Assembly (NCBI GenBank): GCA_020635015.1 | Contig: JACKAP010000017.1 | Span: 1 to 64,000, forward strand | DNA: 64,000 nt | Direction of reading: 5' to 3' | From: Calditrichia bacterium | GTDB taxonomy: Bacteria > Calditrichota > Calditrichia > RBG-13-44-9 > J075 | Shown here: piece after piece, positions 49,701-58,038 of the stretch | Layout: each line of letters opens with the position of its first letter | Position numbering within the stretch: position 1 is the first letter of the stretch | Notes under the pieces: model-generated | The model's input: the letters and a program-made list of their open reading frames with translations, nothing else | Database searches by the model: none | What the model was told of the DNA's origin: nothing | Program-made: the position numbers and the translations under genes

Positions 49701-50858
49701 ATGTTCACACCCGAATTAACCGCCAAACTACAAAAATATTCAACACCGTTTTACTATTACGACCTGGCACTTTTGCGCCAGACCCTCGCTGCCCTCAAGT
49801 CCGCCGCCTCGCCCCACGGCTACCGGGTGCATTATGCCCTCAAGGCCAACTTCGACGCACGGCTGCTGGGGATCATCCGCGAGCATGGACTGGGGGCCGA
49901 CTGCGTCAGCGGCAACGAGGTGCAGAAGGCGCTCGACTGCGGCTTTCCCGCCGGGGAGATCGTCTTTGCCGGGGTTGGCAAGAGCGATCCGGAAATTATG
50001 CTCGGATTGCAAAACGGCATCCGCTGCTTCAACTGCGAGTCATTGCAGGAGCTCGAGGTGATCGACGGCCTGGCCGGGCAGGCGGGCAGAACCGCCCCGG
50101 TCGCCCTGCGCATCAATCCCGATGTTGATGCCCACACCCACCAGTACATCACCACCGGGCGGGAGGAGAACAAGTTCGGCATTTACTATTCCGAGCTGGC
50201 TGAAATGGTGGCGAAGGTGCAGCAGTTCCCCCACCTCAAGCTGGAGGGAATCCACTTTCATATCGGCTCGCAGATCACCGACATCGCCGTCTTCCAGCGC
50301 CTCTCCCGGCGGGTGAACGAGATCCAGCGCTGGTTCCGCGAGCGGGAGATCGCCCTGCCCCTGCTCAATCTCGGTGGAGGTCTGGGAATCGACTACCAGC
50401 ATCCCGACGCCCGGCCGGTGCCGGATTTTGCCGCTTATTTCAACACATTTGCCGAATATCTGGAGCTCCCCGCCGGGCAGGAGGTGCACTTCGAGCTGGG
50501 GCGGGCGCTGGTGGGGCAGTGCGGCAGCCTGATCAGCCGGGTGCTCTACATCAAGCAGGGGCGCAAGACCCGCTTCGCCATCCTCGATGCCGGCATGACC
50601 GAGCTGATCCGCCCGGCGCTCTACCAGGCCCATCACCAGATCGACAACCTCACCTCCCGGGATGAGGCACTGACCTACGACGTGGTCGGCCCGGTATGCG
50701 AAACCGCCGATTTCTTCGCCAAGGGCGCGATGCTCCCCCAAACCCGGCGCGGCGACCTGATCGCAGTGCGCTCCGCCGGAGCCTACGGGGCGGTGATGGC
50801 CTCGCGGTATAATTTACGGCCGGAGGTGGGGGTGGTGTATTCGGATGATGTTGGGTGA
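49701..50858 (+). CDS. lysA: diaminopimelate decarboxylase-like PLP enzyme
   Basis: The 385-residue fold-III PLP decarboxylase has HYALKANFDARLL (PLP lysine), ADCVSGNEV, GIHFHIGSQI, LNLGGGLGIDY, EVHFELGRALVGQ, DAGMTELIRPALY and GPVCETADFFAK. These match LysA (meso-DAP to L-lysine plus CO2) better than ornithine or carboxynorspermidine decarboxylases. The C-terminus (EVGVVYSDDVG) ends about 20 residues earlier than usual and may be trimmed by repeat DNA. As last gene of the salvage run it could convert DAP from digested stem peptides to lysine; it may equally be the biosynthetic enzyme. The upstream frame through the repeats is rejected, and AGGA stands 8 nt before ATG 49701. Confidence 0.92.
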   Translation: MFTPELTAKLQKYSTPFYYYDLALLRQTLAALKSAASPHGYRVHYALKANFDARLLGIIREHGLGADCVSGNEVQKALDCGFPAGEIVFAGVGKSDPEIMLGLQNGIRCFNCESLQELEVIDGLAGQAGRTAPVALRINPDVDAHTHQYITTGREENKFGIYYSELAEMVAKVQQFPHLKLEGIHFHIGSQITDIAVFQRLSRRVNEIQRWFREREIALPLLNLGGGLGIDYQHPDARPVPDFAAYFNTFAEYLELPAGQEVHFELGRALVGQCGSLISRVLYIKQGRKTRFAILDAGMTELIRPALYQAHHQIDNLTSRDEALTYDVVGPVCETADFFAKGAMLPQTRRGDLIAVRSAGAYGAVMASRYNLRPEVGVVYSDDVG

Positions 50859-50879
50859 TGGGTGCGCTGGCGCGATGCT

Positions 50880-50957
50880 GGATATTTGCCGGCGGAGCCG
50901 GCGATGTTTGCTCGCTCGCGCTCGCGATGTTTGTTCGCTTGCGCTCACGATGTTTGC
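50880..50957 (-). repeat. R1 array in the opposite orientation, not before a start codon
   Basis: Three units in minus-strand orientation lie between the convergent decarboxylase and RelE-type genes. This is the one array not followed by a gene start in its reading direction. Confidence 0.8.
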
Positions 50958-50968
50958 CAAGTCGGGGG

Positions 50969-51235
50969 TTAGGGGAAGTATTTGTAGACATCTCTGCGGT
51001 GGAGGAATCGAACGAAAATCACCGTTTCACCGACCACTTCAATGCCAACACGATAATCGCCCATTCTGATACGAAAGTAGGTGTCATATCCTTTCAGTTT
51101 CTTGATGTTTTTAATCATTGACAAGTTCTCGGCATTTTTGACTTCATCGATAATTCTTTTCAGCCGTTTAAATATCTTTGAATCCTTTACCGCTTTTAGA
51201 TCCTTTTCGAAGCTTTCCTCATAGCGAACCTGCAT
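50969..51235 (-). CDS. RelE/ParE-type toxin
   Basis: The 88-residue protein has the RelE fold pattern: MQVRYEESFEKDLKAVKDSK, helical KRLKRIIDEVKNAENLSMIK, NIKKLKGYDTYFRIRMGDYR and the C-terminal strand VIFVRFLHRRDVYKYFP. Basic residues at the C-terminus (H-R-R-D, YKYFP) fit mRNA interferases of the YoeB/RelE group that cleave mRNA at the ribosome. It follows the antitoxin gene by 2 nt on the same strand. Both genes look intact, so the module is likely active and autoregulated. Confidence 0.9.
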   Translation of the reverse strand: MQVRYEESFEKDLKAVKDSKIFKRLKRIIDEVKNAENLSMIKNIKKLKGYDTYFRIRMGDYRVGIEVVGETVIFVRFLHRRDVYKYFP

Positions 51236-51237
51236 AC

Positions 51238-51438
51238 TCAGCCTTCGATAATCTTCAGGATGCTTTCTTCGCTGGCAAATTTGCCTTTTCTGCCGGCTTT
51301 GATCGCATTTGCCATACCGATTTCCTCAAGCGCCTCCAGCACTATTTCATAAAAACCCTCTCGATTTTCCCGGATCATTTCGATAATAATTTCCCGGATC
51401 ATTTCTTTCATTTTTTCATCATTGATTGTCAATTCCAT
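51238..51438 (-). CDS. antitoxin partner of the RelE-type toxin
   Basis: The 66-residue, acidic-to-helical protein (MELTINDEKMKEMIREIIIE, then MIRENREGFYEIVLEAL, ending SEESILKIIEG) is typical of short antitoxins located before RelE-type toxins in Bacteroidota and cyanobacteria. Its family is not precisely recognised; no DNA-binding domain is obvious, the N-terminal helix being the likely dimer part. Start at 51438 chosen because GGGGGCG stands upstream and the longer frame has no support. The stop is 2 nt from the toxin start, indicating coupling. Confidence 0.85.
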   Translation of the reverse strand: MELTINDEKMKEMIREIIIEMIRENREGFYEIVLEALEEIGMANAIKAGRKGKFASEESILKIIEG

Positions 51439-51592
51439 GCAAACGCCCCCTATCGAATATTGTTTTTCGGTAGAATAGGTTGTTAACCGAACCAAAAGCA
51501 AGCATTTTTTTCTGTCGTAAGGTCGCGACCCTACCCTACAACACCAATATACATATCCCAAACCATCCGTGCACATCCGGTCCATCCGTGGC

Positions 51593-51620
51593 AAAAAAGG
51601 GGCGGATCGAAACCCGCCCC
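51593..51620 (-). terminator. intrinsic terminator of katG
   Basis: On the minus strand GGGGCGG-GTTTCGAT-CCGCCCC is followed by TTTTTT, 32 nt after the katG stop codon. The stem is 7 bp, fully paired. Confidence 0.88.
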
Positions 51621-51651
51621 TGCATGTAAAGAGGATCAACAATTACAAAGA

Positions 51652-53832
51652 TCAGCCCAGATCGAAGCGATCCAGGTTCATCACCTTGTTCCACGCCGCG
51701 ACAAAGTCGTGCACGAATTTCTCCTGAGCATCCGCGCTGCCATAGACTTCCGCCAGGGCGCGGAGCTGGGAGTTCGAGCCGAAGATCAGGTCGACCCGGG
51801 TGCCGGTCCACTTGAGTTCGCCGCTGGCGCGGTCGCGGCCTTCGAAGACGTCTGCATCTTTCGAGGTGGCCTTCCAGGTGGTGCCCATGTCGAGCAGGTT
51901 CACGAAGAAATCGTTGCTCAGGGTTCCCGGCCGTTTGGTGAAGACACCGTGCTGGGCCTGTTTGAAATTGGCATTCAAAGCACGCATGCCGCCCACCAGC
52001 ACCGTCATCTCCGGGGCGGTCAGGGTCAGCAATTGCGCCCGGTCGACCAGCAGTTCCTCGGCCGATACGGCATATTTGGCTTTCTGGTAGTTGCGGAATC
52101 CATCGGCGGCCGGTTCCAGCACCGCGAAGGAATCCACGTCGGTTTGATCCTGCGAAGCATCGGTGCGTCCCGGAGTGAAAGGAACCGTCACCTTGTGCCC
52201 GGCATTCTTTGCGGCTTGCTCGACGCCGGCGCATCCGCCCAGCACGATCAGGTCGGCCAGCGAGACCTTCTTCCCGCCACTCTGCGCGCTGTTGAACGCT
52301 TTTTGGATGCCTTCCAAAGTCTTCAGCACTTTCGCCAGTTGCGCCGGCTGGTTCACTTCCCAATCCTTTTGCGGTGCGAGGCGAATGCGCGCCCCGTTGG
52401 CCCCGCCGCGCTTGTCCGAGCCGCGGAAAGTGGATGCCGAAGCCCAGGCAGTCGAGACCAGTTGCGAAACCGTCAATCCTGAAGCAAGAATTTTGCTTTT
52501 GAGATCGGCGACATCCTTTTTATCAATCAATTTATGATCGACCGCGGGGATAGGATCCTGCCAAATCAGTTCTTCCTTGGGCACTTCCGGGCCGAGATAG
52601 CGGGCGCGCGGGCCCATATCGCGGTGGGTCAGCTTGAACCAGGCCCGGGCAAACGCATCGGCAAACTCCTCCGGGTTCTCATGAAAGCGTCGGGAAATCG
52701 GCTCATAGATCGGGTCCATCCGCATCGCCATGTCTGCGGTGGTCATCATGGTCGGCACCCGCTTCGAGGGATCGTGGGCAGACGGCGCGAGATCTTTATC
52801 AGCCACATCCTTCGGGGCCCACTGCCAGGCGCCGGCGGGACTTTTGGTCAGTTCCCATTCGTAGCCGAACAGCATGTCGAAATAGCCCATGTCCCATTGG
52901 GTCGGATTCGGGGTCCAGGCACCTTCCAGGCCGCTGGAAATCGTGTCATTGCCCTTTCCGCTGCCATGGCGGCTCTTCCAGCCAAGGCCCATTTCCTCGA
53001 TGCTGGCGCCTTCCGGTTCCGGGCCCACCAGCGCGGCATCGCCGGCGCCGTGGCATTTGCCGAAGGTGTGTCCCCCGGCGGTCAGTGCGACGGTTTCCTC
53101 GTCGTTCATCGCCATGCGGGCAAAGGTCTCGCGAATGTCGCGGCCGGATGCCACCGGGTCCGGTTTGCCGTTGGGGCCTTCCGGATTCACATAGATCAGG
53201 CCCATCTGCACCGCAGCCAGCGGATTTTCGAGCTCCCGGTCGCCCTCGTAACGTTTGTCGCCCAGCCACTCGGCCTCAGAGCCCCAATAAATATCCTCCT
53301 CCGGTTCCCACACATCCTCGCGCCCGCCGGCGAAGCCGAAGGTCTTGAGCCCCATCGACTCGAGTGCGCAATTACCGGCCAGGACCATCAGGTCCGCCCA
53401 GGAGATATTACGGCCGTATTTTTGTTTGATCGGCAGGAGCAGGAATCGCGCCTTATCGAGGTTCACGTTGTCCGGCCAGCTGTTGAGGGGAGCAAAGCGC
53501 TGGGTGCCGGACCCGGCCCCGCCGCGCCCGTCGCCGGTGCGGTAGGTGCCGGCGCTATGCCAGGCCATGCGGATGAACAGCGGTCCATAGTGGCCGTAGT
53601 CCGCCGGCCACCAGTCCTGAGAGGTGGTCATCAATTTAAAGATGTCTTTCTTTACGGCTTCAAGATCAAGGCGCTTAAACGCTTCCGCATAGTTGAAATC
53701 CTTGTCCATCGGATTGGACAGGGAGGAGTGCTGGTGCAGAATTTTGAGGTTCAGCTGGTTCGGCCACCAGTCGCGGTTCGAGGTGCCGCGGCCGGCGGCA
53801 TGAGTTACCGGGCACTTGCTTTCGTCTTTCAT
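51652..53832 (-). CDS. katG: catalase-peroxidase
   Basis: At 726 residues the protein matches KatG length. The distal haem site is RMAWHSAGTYR (His and Arg with catalytic Trp in QDWWPADYGHYGPLFIRMAWH), and the proximal His is in LTAGGHTFGKCHGAGDAALV. The M-Y-W adduct residues are visible (W in RMAWHS, Y in VNPEGPNG-proximal IYVNPEG, M in RMDPIYEPISRRF). The second, degenerate peroxidase domain continues to the end (VLGGCAGVEQAAKNAGHKV). It detoxifies hydrogen peroxide in the cytosol. ATG at 53832 with AGGAGGT 7 nt upstream is the start. A terminator at 51593-51620 follows, so it is monocistronic. Intact. Confidence 0.97.
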   Translation of the reverse strand: MKDESKCPVTHAAGRGTSNRDWWPNQLNLKILHQHSSLSNPMDKDFNYAEAFKRLDLEAVKKDIFKLMTTSQDWWPADYGHYGPLFIRMAWHSAGTYRTGDGRGGAGSGTQRFAPLNSWPDNVNLDKARFLLLPIKQKYGRNISWADLMVLAGNCALESMGLKTFGFAGGREDVWEPEEDIYWGSEAEWLGDKRYEGDRELENPLAAVQMGLIYVNPEGPNGKPDPVASGRDIRETFARMAMNDEETVALTAGGHTFGKCHGAGDAALVGPEPEGASIEEMGLGWKSRHGSGKGNDTISSGLEGAWTPNPTQWDMGYFDMLFGYEWELTKSPAGAWQWAPKDVADKDLAPSAHDPSKRVPTMMTTADMAMRMDPIYEPISRRFHENPEEFADAFARAWFKLTHRDMGPRARYLGPEVPKEELIWQDPIPAVDHKLIDKKDVADLKSKILASGLTVSQLVSTAWASASTFRGSDKRGGANGARIRLAPQKDWEVNQPAQLAKVLKTLEGIQKAFNSAQSGGKKVSLADLIVLGGCAGVEQAAKNAGHKVTVPFTPGRTDASQDQTDVDSFAVLEPAADGFRNYQKAKYAVSAEELLVDRAQLLTLTAPEMTVLVGGMRALNANFKQAQHGVFTKRPGTLSNDFFVNLLDMGTTWKATSKDADVFEGRDRASGELKWTGTRVDLIFGSNSQLRALAEVYGSADAQEKFVHDFVAAWNKVMNLDRFDLG

Positions 53833-53944
53833 GAGGTTACCTCCTGTGGTTGAATGTTCTGGATCATTATGATGAACCAATATAGGATTGTGGTCTCTAT
53901 CTAGCCAATCGATTTTATCAATAGATCGATAGATTTTGCTGATC

Positions 53945-54250
53945 GGTTATGCATGGGGCATGGGGCATGGGGCAAAAGATGGATGCGGAGGGCGGAGGGC
54001 AGAGGGCTAAGGGAAAGACGCATGGGGCATGGGGCAAAAGACAAATGCGGAGGGCGGAGGGCGGAGAGCGGAATTTAGCAACCGTGGAGCGTGGAGCGTG
54101 GAGCGTGGAGCGATGGTGGTCAACAGGTGCTGTCATTGCGAGCCGCGTTTTGGGCGGCGCGGCAATCTCCCGCGAGCCGCTTCCAACGTAACGGCAGATG
54201 GGCGCCCCACGCCGGAGATTGCTTCGGCAGAATACGCCTCGCAATGACAG
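53945..54250. repeat. heptamers and a second TGTCATTGCGAG hairpin
   Basis: No gene is seen. ATGGGGC, GGGCGGA and GAGCGTG tandem heptamers (53951-54112) precede an inverted repeat with arms GTGCTGTCATTGCGAG and CTCGCAATGACAGCAC (54124-54251), the same family as 47401-47577. Confidence 0.75.
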
Positions 54251-54270
54251 CACCAATGACATTATAGTTT

Positions 54271-54353
54271 GATGCCCACGAAATACTCGAAATGACGCGA
54301 AAGGCGTTTAAATTTTTATCTTTTTTCAGTATCATTTCGAGTGTTTCGTGGGC
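54271..54353. repeat. ACGAAAT-type inverted repeat
   Basis: The arms GCCCACGAAATACTCGAAAT and ATTTCGAGTGTTTCGTGGGC pair with one mismatch around a loop of about 43 nt. Same family as the outer arms at 13168-13353. Confidence 0.75.
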
Positions 54354-54384
54354 CAATTCTGAAAGTCTTAAATTCAAATTATCG

Positions 54385-54416
54385 TAATAAAAAAAGGGCG
54401 ATCGATCGATCGCCCC
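54385..54416 (-). terminator. intrinsic terminator of the HEAT-like gene
   Basis: On the minus strand GGGCGATCGATCGATCGCCC is a perfect palindromic stem followed by TTTTTTATT, about 90 nt behind the stop codon at 54506. Confidence 0.85.
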
Positions 54417-54505
54417 TTCATACAAATCCCACTTTTTCAATCCGCATTCCGCATTCCGCAATCCGCATTCATCTTTCGCCCTCTGCCCTCCGCCCTTAGC
54501 GCCAT

Positions 54506-54901
54506 TCACCTCGCCGCCGCATACTCCGCCGGATTGGCCGGCAGCTTTTCGGAGAGCATCGAGAAGAATTCAGCGCCGTCTTTATAGTCTTTCTTCTCCA
54601 GTTGCTTCATCAATTCCGGGTATTGGATGTATTTCAGGGCCAGTTCCGCCTGGTTGCGGATCGCTTCATTCTTGCTCTTGTTCGCCAGGGTGATCAGTTG
54701 GCCGGTGATGCGGTAGTCGCGGGTTTCCGGGTAGAACATCTGCAGCTTCACCACATAGAAGATCGCCGAAGAGACCACGGCATCATTGGAGGATTGCAGC
54801 GCCTTCAGATAGTTGAGCGGGGCTTTTTCCACGGTTTCCGCGGTCTGGGCAAACGCGCTCAGCGCGAACAGAGTGATCAACGTAACGATAATTTTTTTCA
54901 T
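54506..54901 (-). CDS. small secreted alpha-helical (HEAT-like) protein
   Basis: The 131-residue protein has a signal peptide (MKKIIVTLITLFALSAFAQ). The mature part consists of short amphipathic helix pairs (NYLKALQSSNDAVVSSAIFY, LITLANKSKNEAIRNQAELA, LMKQLEKKDYKDGAEFFSML), resembling one to two HEAT-type repeats and likely to mediate protein contacts in the periplasm. No enzyme motif is seen. The gene has a good terminator downstream (54385-54416) and appears monocistronic. No family assigned. Confidence 0.8.
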   Translation of the reverse strand: MKKIIVTLITLFALSAFAQTAETVEKAPLNYLKALQSSNDAVVSSAIFYVVKLQMFYPETRDYRITGQLITLANKSKNEAIRNQAELALKYIQYPELMKQLEKKDYKDGAEFFSMLSEKLPANPAEYAAAR

Positions 54902-55011
54902 GACAGTCTCCTTTTCTGTGTTAATGTTTATCTACTTCGGTTTACGGGGGTTTTGCAGGAGAGATGTCATGGAGGGGTAAAGGGATGTCAAAAGATGTCA
55001 CGGGATAAAGG

Positions 55012-55240
55012 TGTGGAAATCGGGCTTTCTTACTTTCTGATTCCACTACCCTTTTTTGACACCCCCAAAAAACCTGAGTATTGCTGGTCCGTAAGATCGG
55101 CTCGCAGTGGATCGTTGAGGAAAGGGCTTTGAAATCTTTCTTCAATCCCGAGGGGGGCGACCAGTTGCCGGCAGCATAAACAGCCGATAAGGCCCATAAG
55201 CCCCGATCTAAACATTTTGCCCTTGCCGGATCACTGGTCA
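55012..55240. repeat. dispersed repeat R3, copy B
   Basis: Second copy of the block at 4752-4995, same orientation, about 50 kb away. Strongest matches are GAAATCGGGCTTTCT, CACTACCCTTTTTTGACACC, CAGTGGATCGTTGAGGAAAG and CTGCCGGCAGCATAAACAGC. Confidence 0.8.
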
Positions 55241-55310
55241 ATAATGGCACGAACTGGTGAGGCGAATACCATCACTGTTCAGTTTTAAAATAATGCTATA
55301 AATGTTAAGA

Positions 55311-55496
55311 CTACGGGCCATCATTGTTTAGTTTTGTCCTAAGCTTGCCAATTGTTTTTTTATGTTTAAAAGTAGTCGTAGCTCCGACCGACCAATCATA
55401 ATCCTCTTCTTCGTTTAATTGCCTCAAATACTCAGCGCTCAAATTCAAGTAATCTGATATTTTAGTATTCATACCCGCACCTACGTTCAAAAGCAT
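55311..55496 (-). pseudogene. possible C-terminal fragment of an outer-membrane beta-barrel protein
   Basis: The 61-codon frame NVGAGMNTKISDYLNLSAEY, LRQLNEEEDYDWSVGATTTF shows alternating hydrophobic residues typical of barrel strands. There is no signal or start with a ribosome-binding site. It looks like a remnant. Confidence 0.35.
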
Positions 55497-55499
55497 TAT

Positions 55500-56400
55500 T
55501 TATTTCTTGTCTGTAAAACTGAGAGTTTGTGTAGAAAATGTTCCTATAACATTTTCCTGCTGAAATTATAATTTCATGTTCTGATTTTCGGTTCTTACTA
55601 TATTTACCCTTTTCGGTTATTGCAAAATCAACTCCATAAAGTATTCTACCAATCTTTATCTTTGACTTATAAATATCCTGATCCTTCCTAACATCTTCAA
55701 TCTCTAAATTTTGGTAGATGCGGTTAAGCTTAGTGTTGAATGCTGTTGTTTTTTTATTTCCGTGCCTAAGAAGACTCCCGAAATAAAAACGCCTTTAGCA
55801 TCTACGACATTGGGACCTAAACTATAATACATCATTTTTTTTGTTTTTTTGTCTTTAGAGAATCTGAAACTTCATCCATATTCATTAAAGAATCAGGAAA
55901 ATAGAAGGATCCTGAAGTAATAAGTATAAATGGTTCAAAAGGATTTGGGTCAATTGATAACACTGACGACTGGGATACTAAGCATTTGCGAAAGGCTCAG
56001 GATGACCATAAACAACAATCTGTTCATTATATTCCTCATTTATATTTATATGTACTAATTGAACAAGATGTATAAGAAACGAAAGTGTTTATCTTAACTC
56101 TATATCTTACATGACGTTGATTCCAAATTATCTTTCAAAGTCAATGATTCTTCTCTTTTTCTCCTTTTTGTTTAGAGCAACATGTATGAGGTTAAGGATA
56201 GTGTTGTTTTGCAATTTCGTCCAGTAATCTTTTCTGCTCTAACATTAAACTCTTTATTTTCTTTCCATTGTATCAATCACATCTTTCAAGCCTTCAATTG
56301 GCAGGAGAACTTGCATCTCTGCTATAAGGGTTGCGGATCGTCCCTCAATGCCTTATTTCGTTTTTTTTCTAGATCTTGTTTTTCGATAGAAAGCTGATTG
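55500..56400. other. AT-rich region without intact gene
   Basis: No open frame of convincing length is seen. Composition is clearly AT-richer than flanking genes and fits decaying foreign DNA. Confidence 0.45.
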
Positions 56401-57165
56401 TGTCTTTGGTCAATTTGCGCACGTTGTTTGATCAATTGCATCCTACTTCCGCTTGGGCGGCTCGTCCCCTATTGTTATAATCCAGTATTAGTCTATTCCG
56501 CTTTTCTCCCGGCTCCATATTCTGAATCTGCTCTAAGAGTCTTTTAAGTTCTAACTTCTGCATTGTATCTTCCTACCCGATCATTGAACGCAATGAGATC
56601 TTGTTTAAAATCTTGAACTCTTTTATGATATGCTGGTTTATGCCTTTTCTGAATGCCTCAACTTCTAAACGGAGTTGCTCCCATTGTGGTTGCCATATTT
56701 GATATTCAGGGAAAAAATTATCAACTTTTTATATTCCTTTCGTCATTCCGTTGACGGGCCTTTTCCCATGTATTCTGCCATTTTCGGGCAATACTTCCCT
56801 TGGCTTTCATGGTAGATTGTTTTTGACAGCAGCGTTATGTTCAGAAGTGCCAACAGGCTCCCAATGCCAAGTTTCGCGAGGCATAGCTACGATCCCATCC
56901 ATTTTTATCAAGTGCTTCTATAACCTGACTATCTCTCGCATTCCGAATATCGATTACAGTCCATAATTGTGGATAGATGCCCCCAGGTATATTAGCAGGA
57001 TTACATTTTGGAAGGCCCAACCTCCAACAGCGATACAGGTCTGCTTGTTCAACACGTCCCTGAATCCACTCTCAATTGACAAATGCTTGCCGTTAGTCGC
57101 TTTCCAGTAAATCTGATCTGCTTACGAAATAATTCTTTAGACTTGGGGTGTAGGTTTGAATATTT
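56400..57165 (-). pseudogene. degraded coding sequence of unknown family
   Basis: Several minus-strand segments in different frames read like protein: CWRLGLPKCNPANIPGGIYP, QLWTVIDIRNARDSQVIEAL, NFFPEYQIWQPQWEQLRLEV, FKQDLIAFNDRVGRYNAEVR and LKRLLEQIQNMEPGEKRNRL. They lie in order and are separated by frame breaks and stops. This suggests one gene of more than 250 codons, decayed or mis-sequenced. The helical segments with YNAEV and NxxGR words recall large toxin-like proteins, but the family is not recognised. Confidence 0.5.
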
Positions 57166-57170
57166 CGATG

Positions 57171-57389
57171 TTATTGGTCCGGGATAATTCTTAATAGTAT
57201 GATAACCAGGAAATACCAAAAATTATACTCTGAAGGTGACGCATCTATGTTTGCAACATCTTGGACACTTGTATCAGAAATAATCTGTTCAATTTCTTCT
57301 GTATCTACAGATACTATTGACAAGTCAATGCCCTCAACTTCTGTGGTATTGACGAGGAGAAAATCGAGAATTTCTTGTGCTTTAGACAT
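57171..57389 (-). CDS. small hypothetical protein
   Basis: The 72-residue frame starts MSKAQEILDFLLVNTTEVEG and continues with acidic segments (SVDTEEIEQIISDTSVQDVA) and a hydrophobic C-terminus (FWYFLVIILLRII). AGCGGAGG stands 6 nt before the ATG, a strong ribosome-binding site, which argues for a real gene. No family is recognised. The stop falls just before the degraded segment 56400-57165, so the C-terminus may be a read-in of unrelated DNA. Confidence 0.5.
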   Translation of the reverse strand: MSKAQEILDFLLVNTTEVEGIDLSIVSVDTEEIEQIISDTSVQDVANIDASPSEYNFWYFLVIILLRIIPDQ

Positions 57390-58038
57390 TTCAGCCTCCG
57401 CTTTTTTGTAGGTGTTCGTTAGTCATCTTGTTAGATTAGAGGAATGTGTTATCCCTATTTTGGGCCACCAGGGGGCGCATTTGAACAGCCGTACGCTTTT
57501 ACCGTGCTTTCTGGGTCAAGAAACGCAATCTGGACCTGTAAATTCTTGACTTTAATCGATCACCACGCCTTTTTAAGGTAGGCAGGTCTATTTTGTGAGA
57601 TATGATAATTTAATTTGAACTGGTTTAAACTTTTATGCTTTTGCGTAATTCTTTAAAGGACAAAAATCTAACGCACGAAAATCAATAGCAGATCAACATG
57701 CATTCAGAAAAAATCATTTCCTCATGAATGCGCCCGCTGGTTTTATTAGCCCTTAAACACTCGTTTTCCATTTTTACTTTTGTCATCGCTTCGAACGGCT
57801 TTCAGCTTTCGCTAAGCTCAGGATCAAAATGGTAAAAACGGCCTGCCATTGGCTACCAATCCTGTAACCAAAACCCCGAATTTTGTAACATTTTGTCTTT
57901 TTTAAAGGATTTTTACCGGTTTTAGCTGGGGAAATCTTGATTTATCCTGATCGTGAATTTGGGAGTTGGGAAAGGAGGCGGGGTAGAAAGCGGCTGGTAA
58001 ACGTTCAGAATGCTACGGTCGAAAAACCTCAATTAGCT
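57390..58038. other. intergenic, no gene seen
   Basis: This AT-rich stretch contains scattered short inverted words but no gene, strong hairpin or tandem repeat. It lies behind the large regulator gene. Confidence 0.45.

Noticed and set aside
52534..53853. 439-codon plus-strand frame
   Set aside because: Antisense shadow of katG.
53890..53945. PerR/Fur operator upstream of katG
   Set aside because: There are ATCGAT-type repeats, but they do not match a Fur or PerR box well enough to claim.
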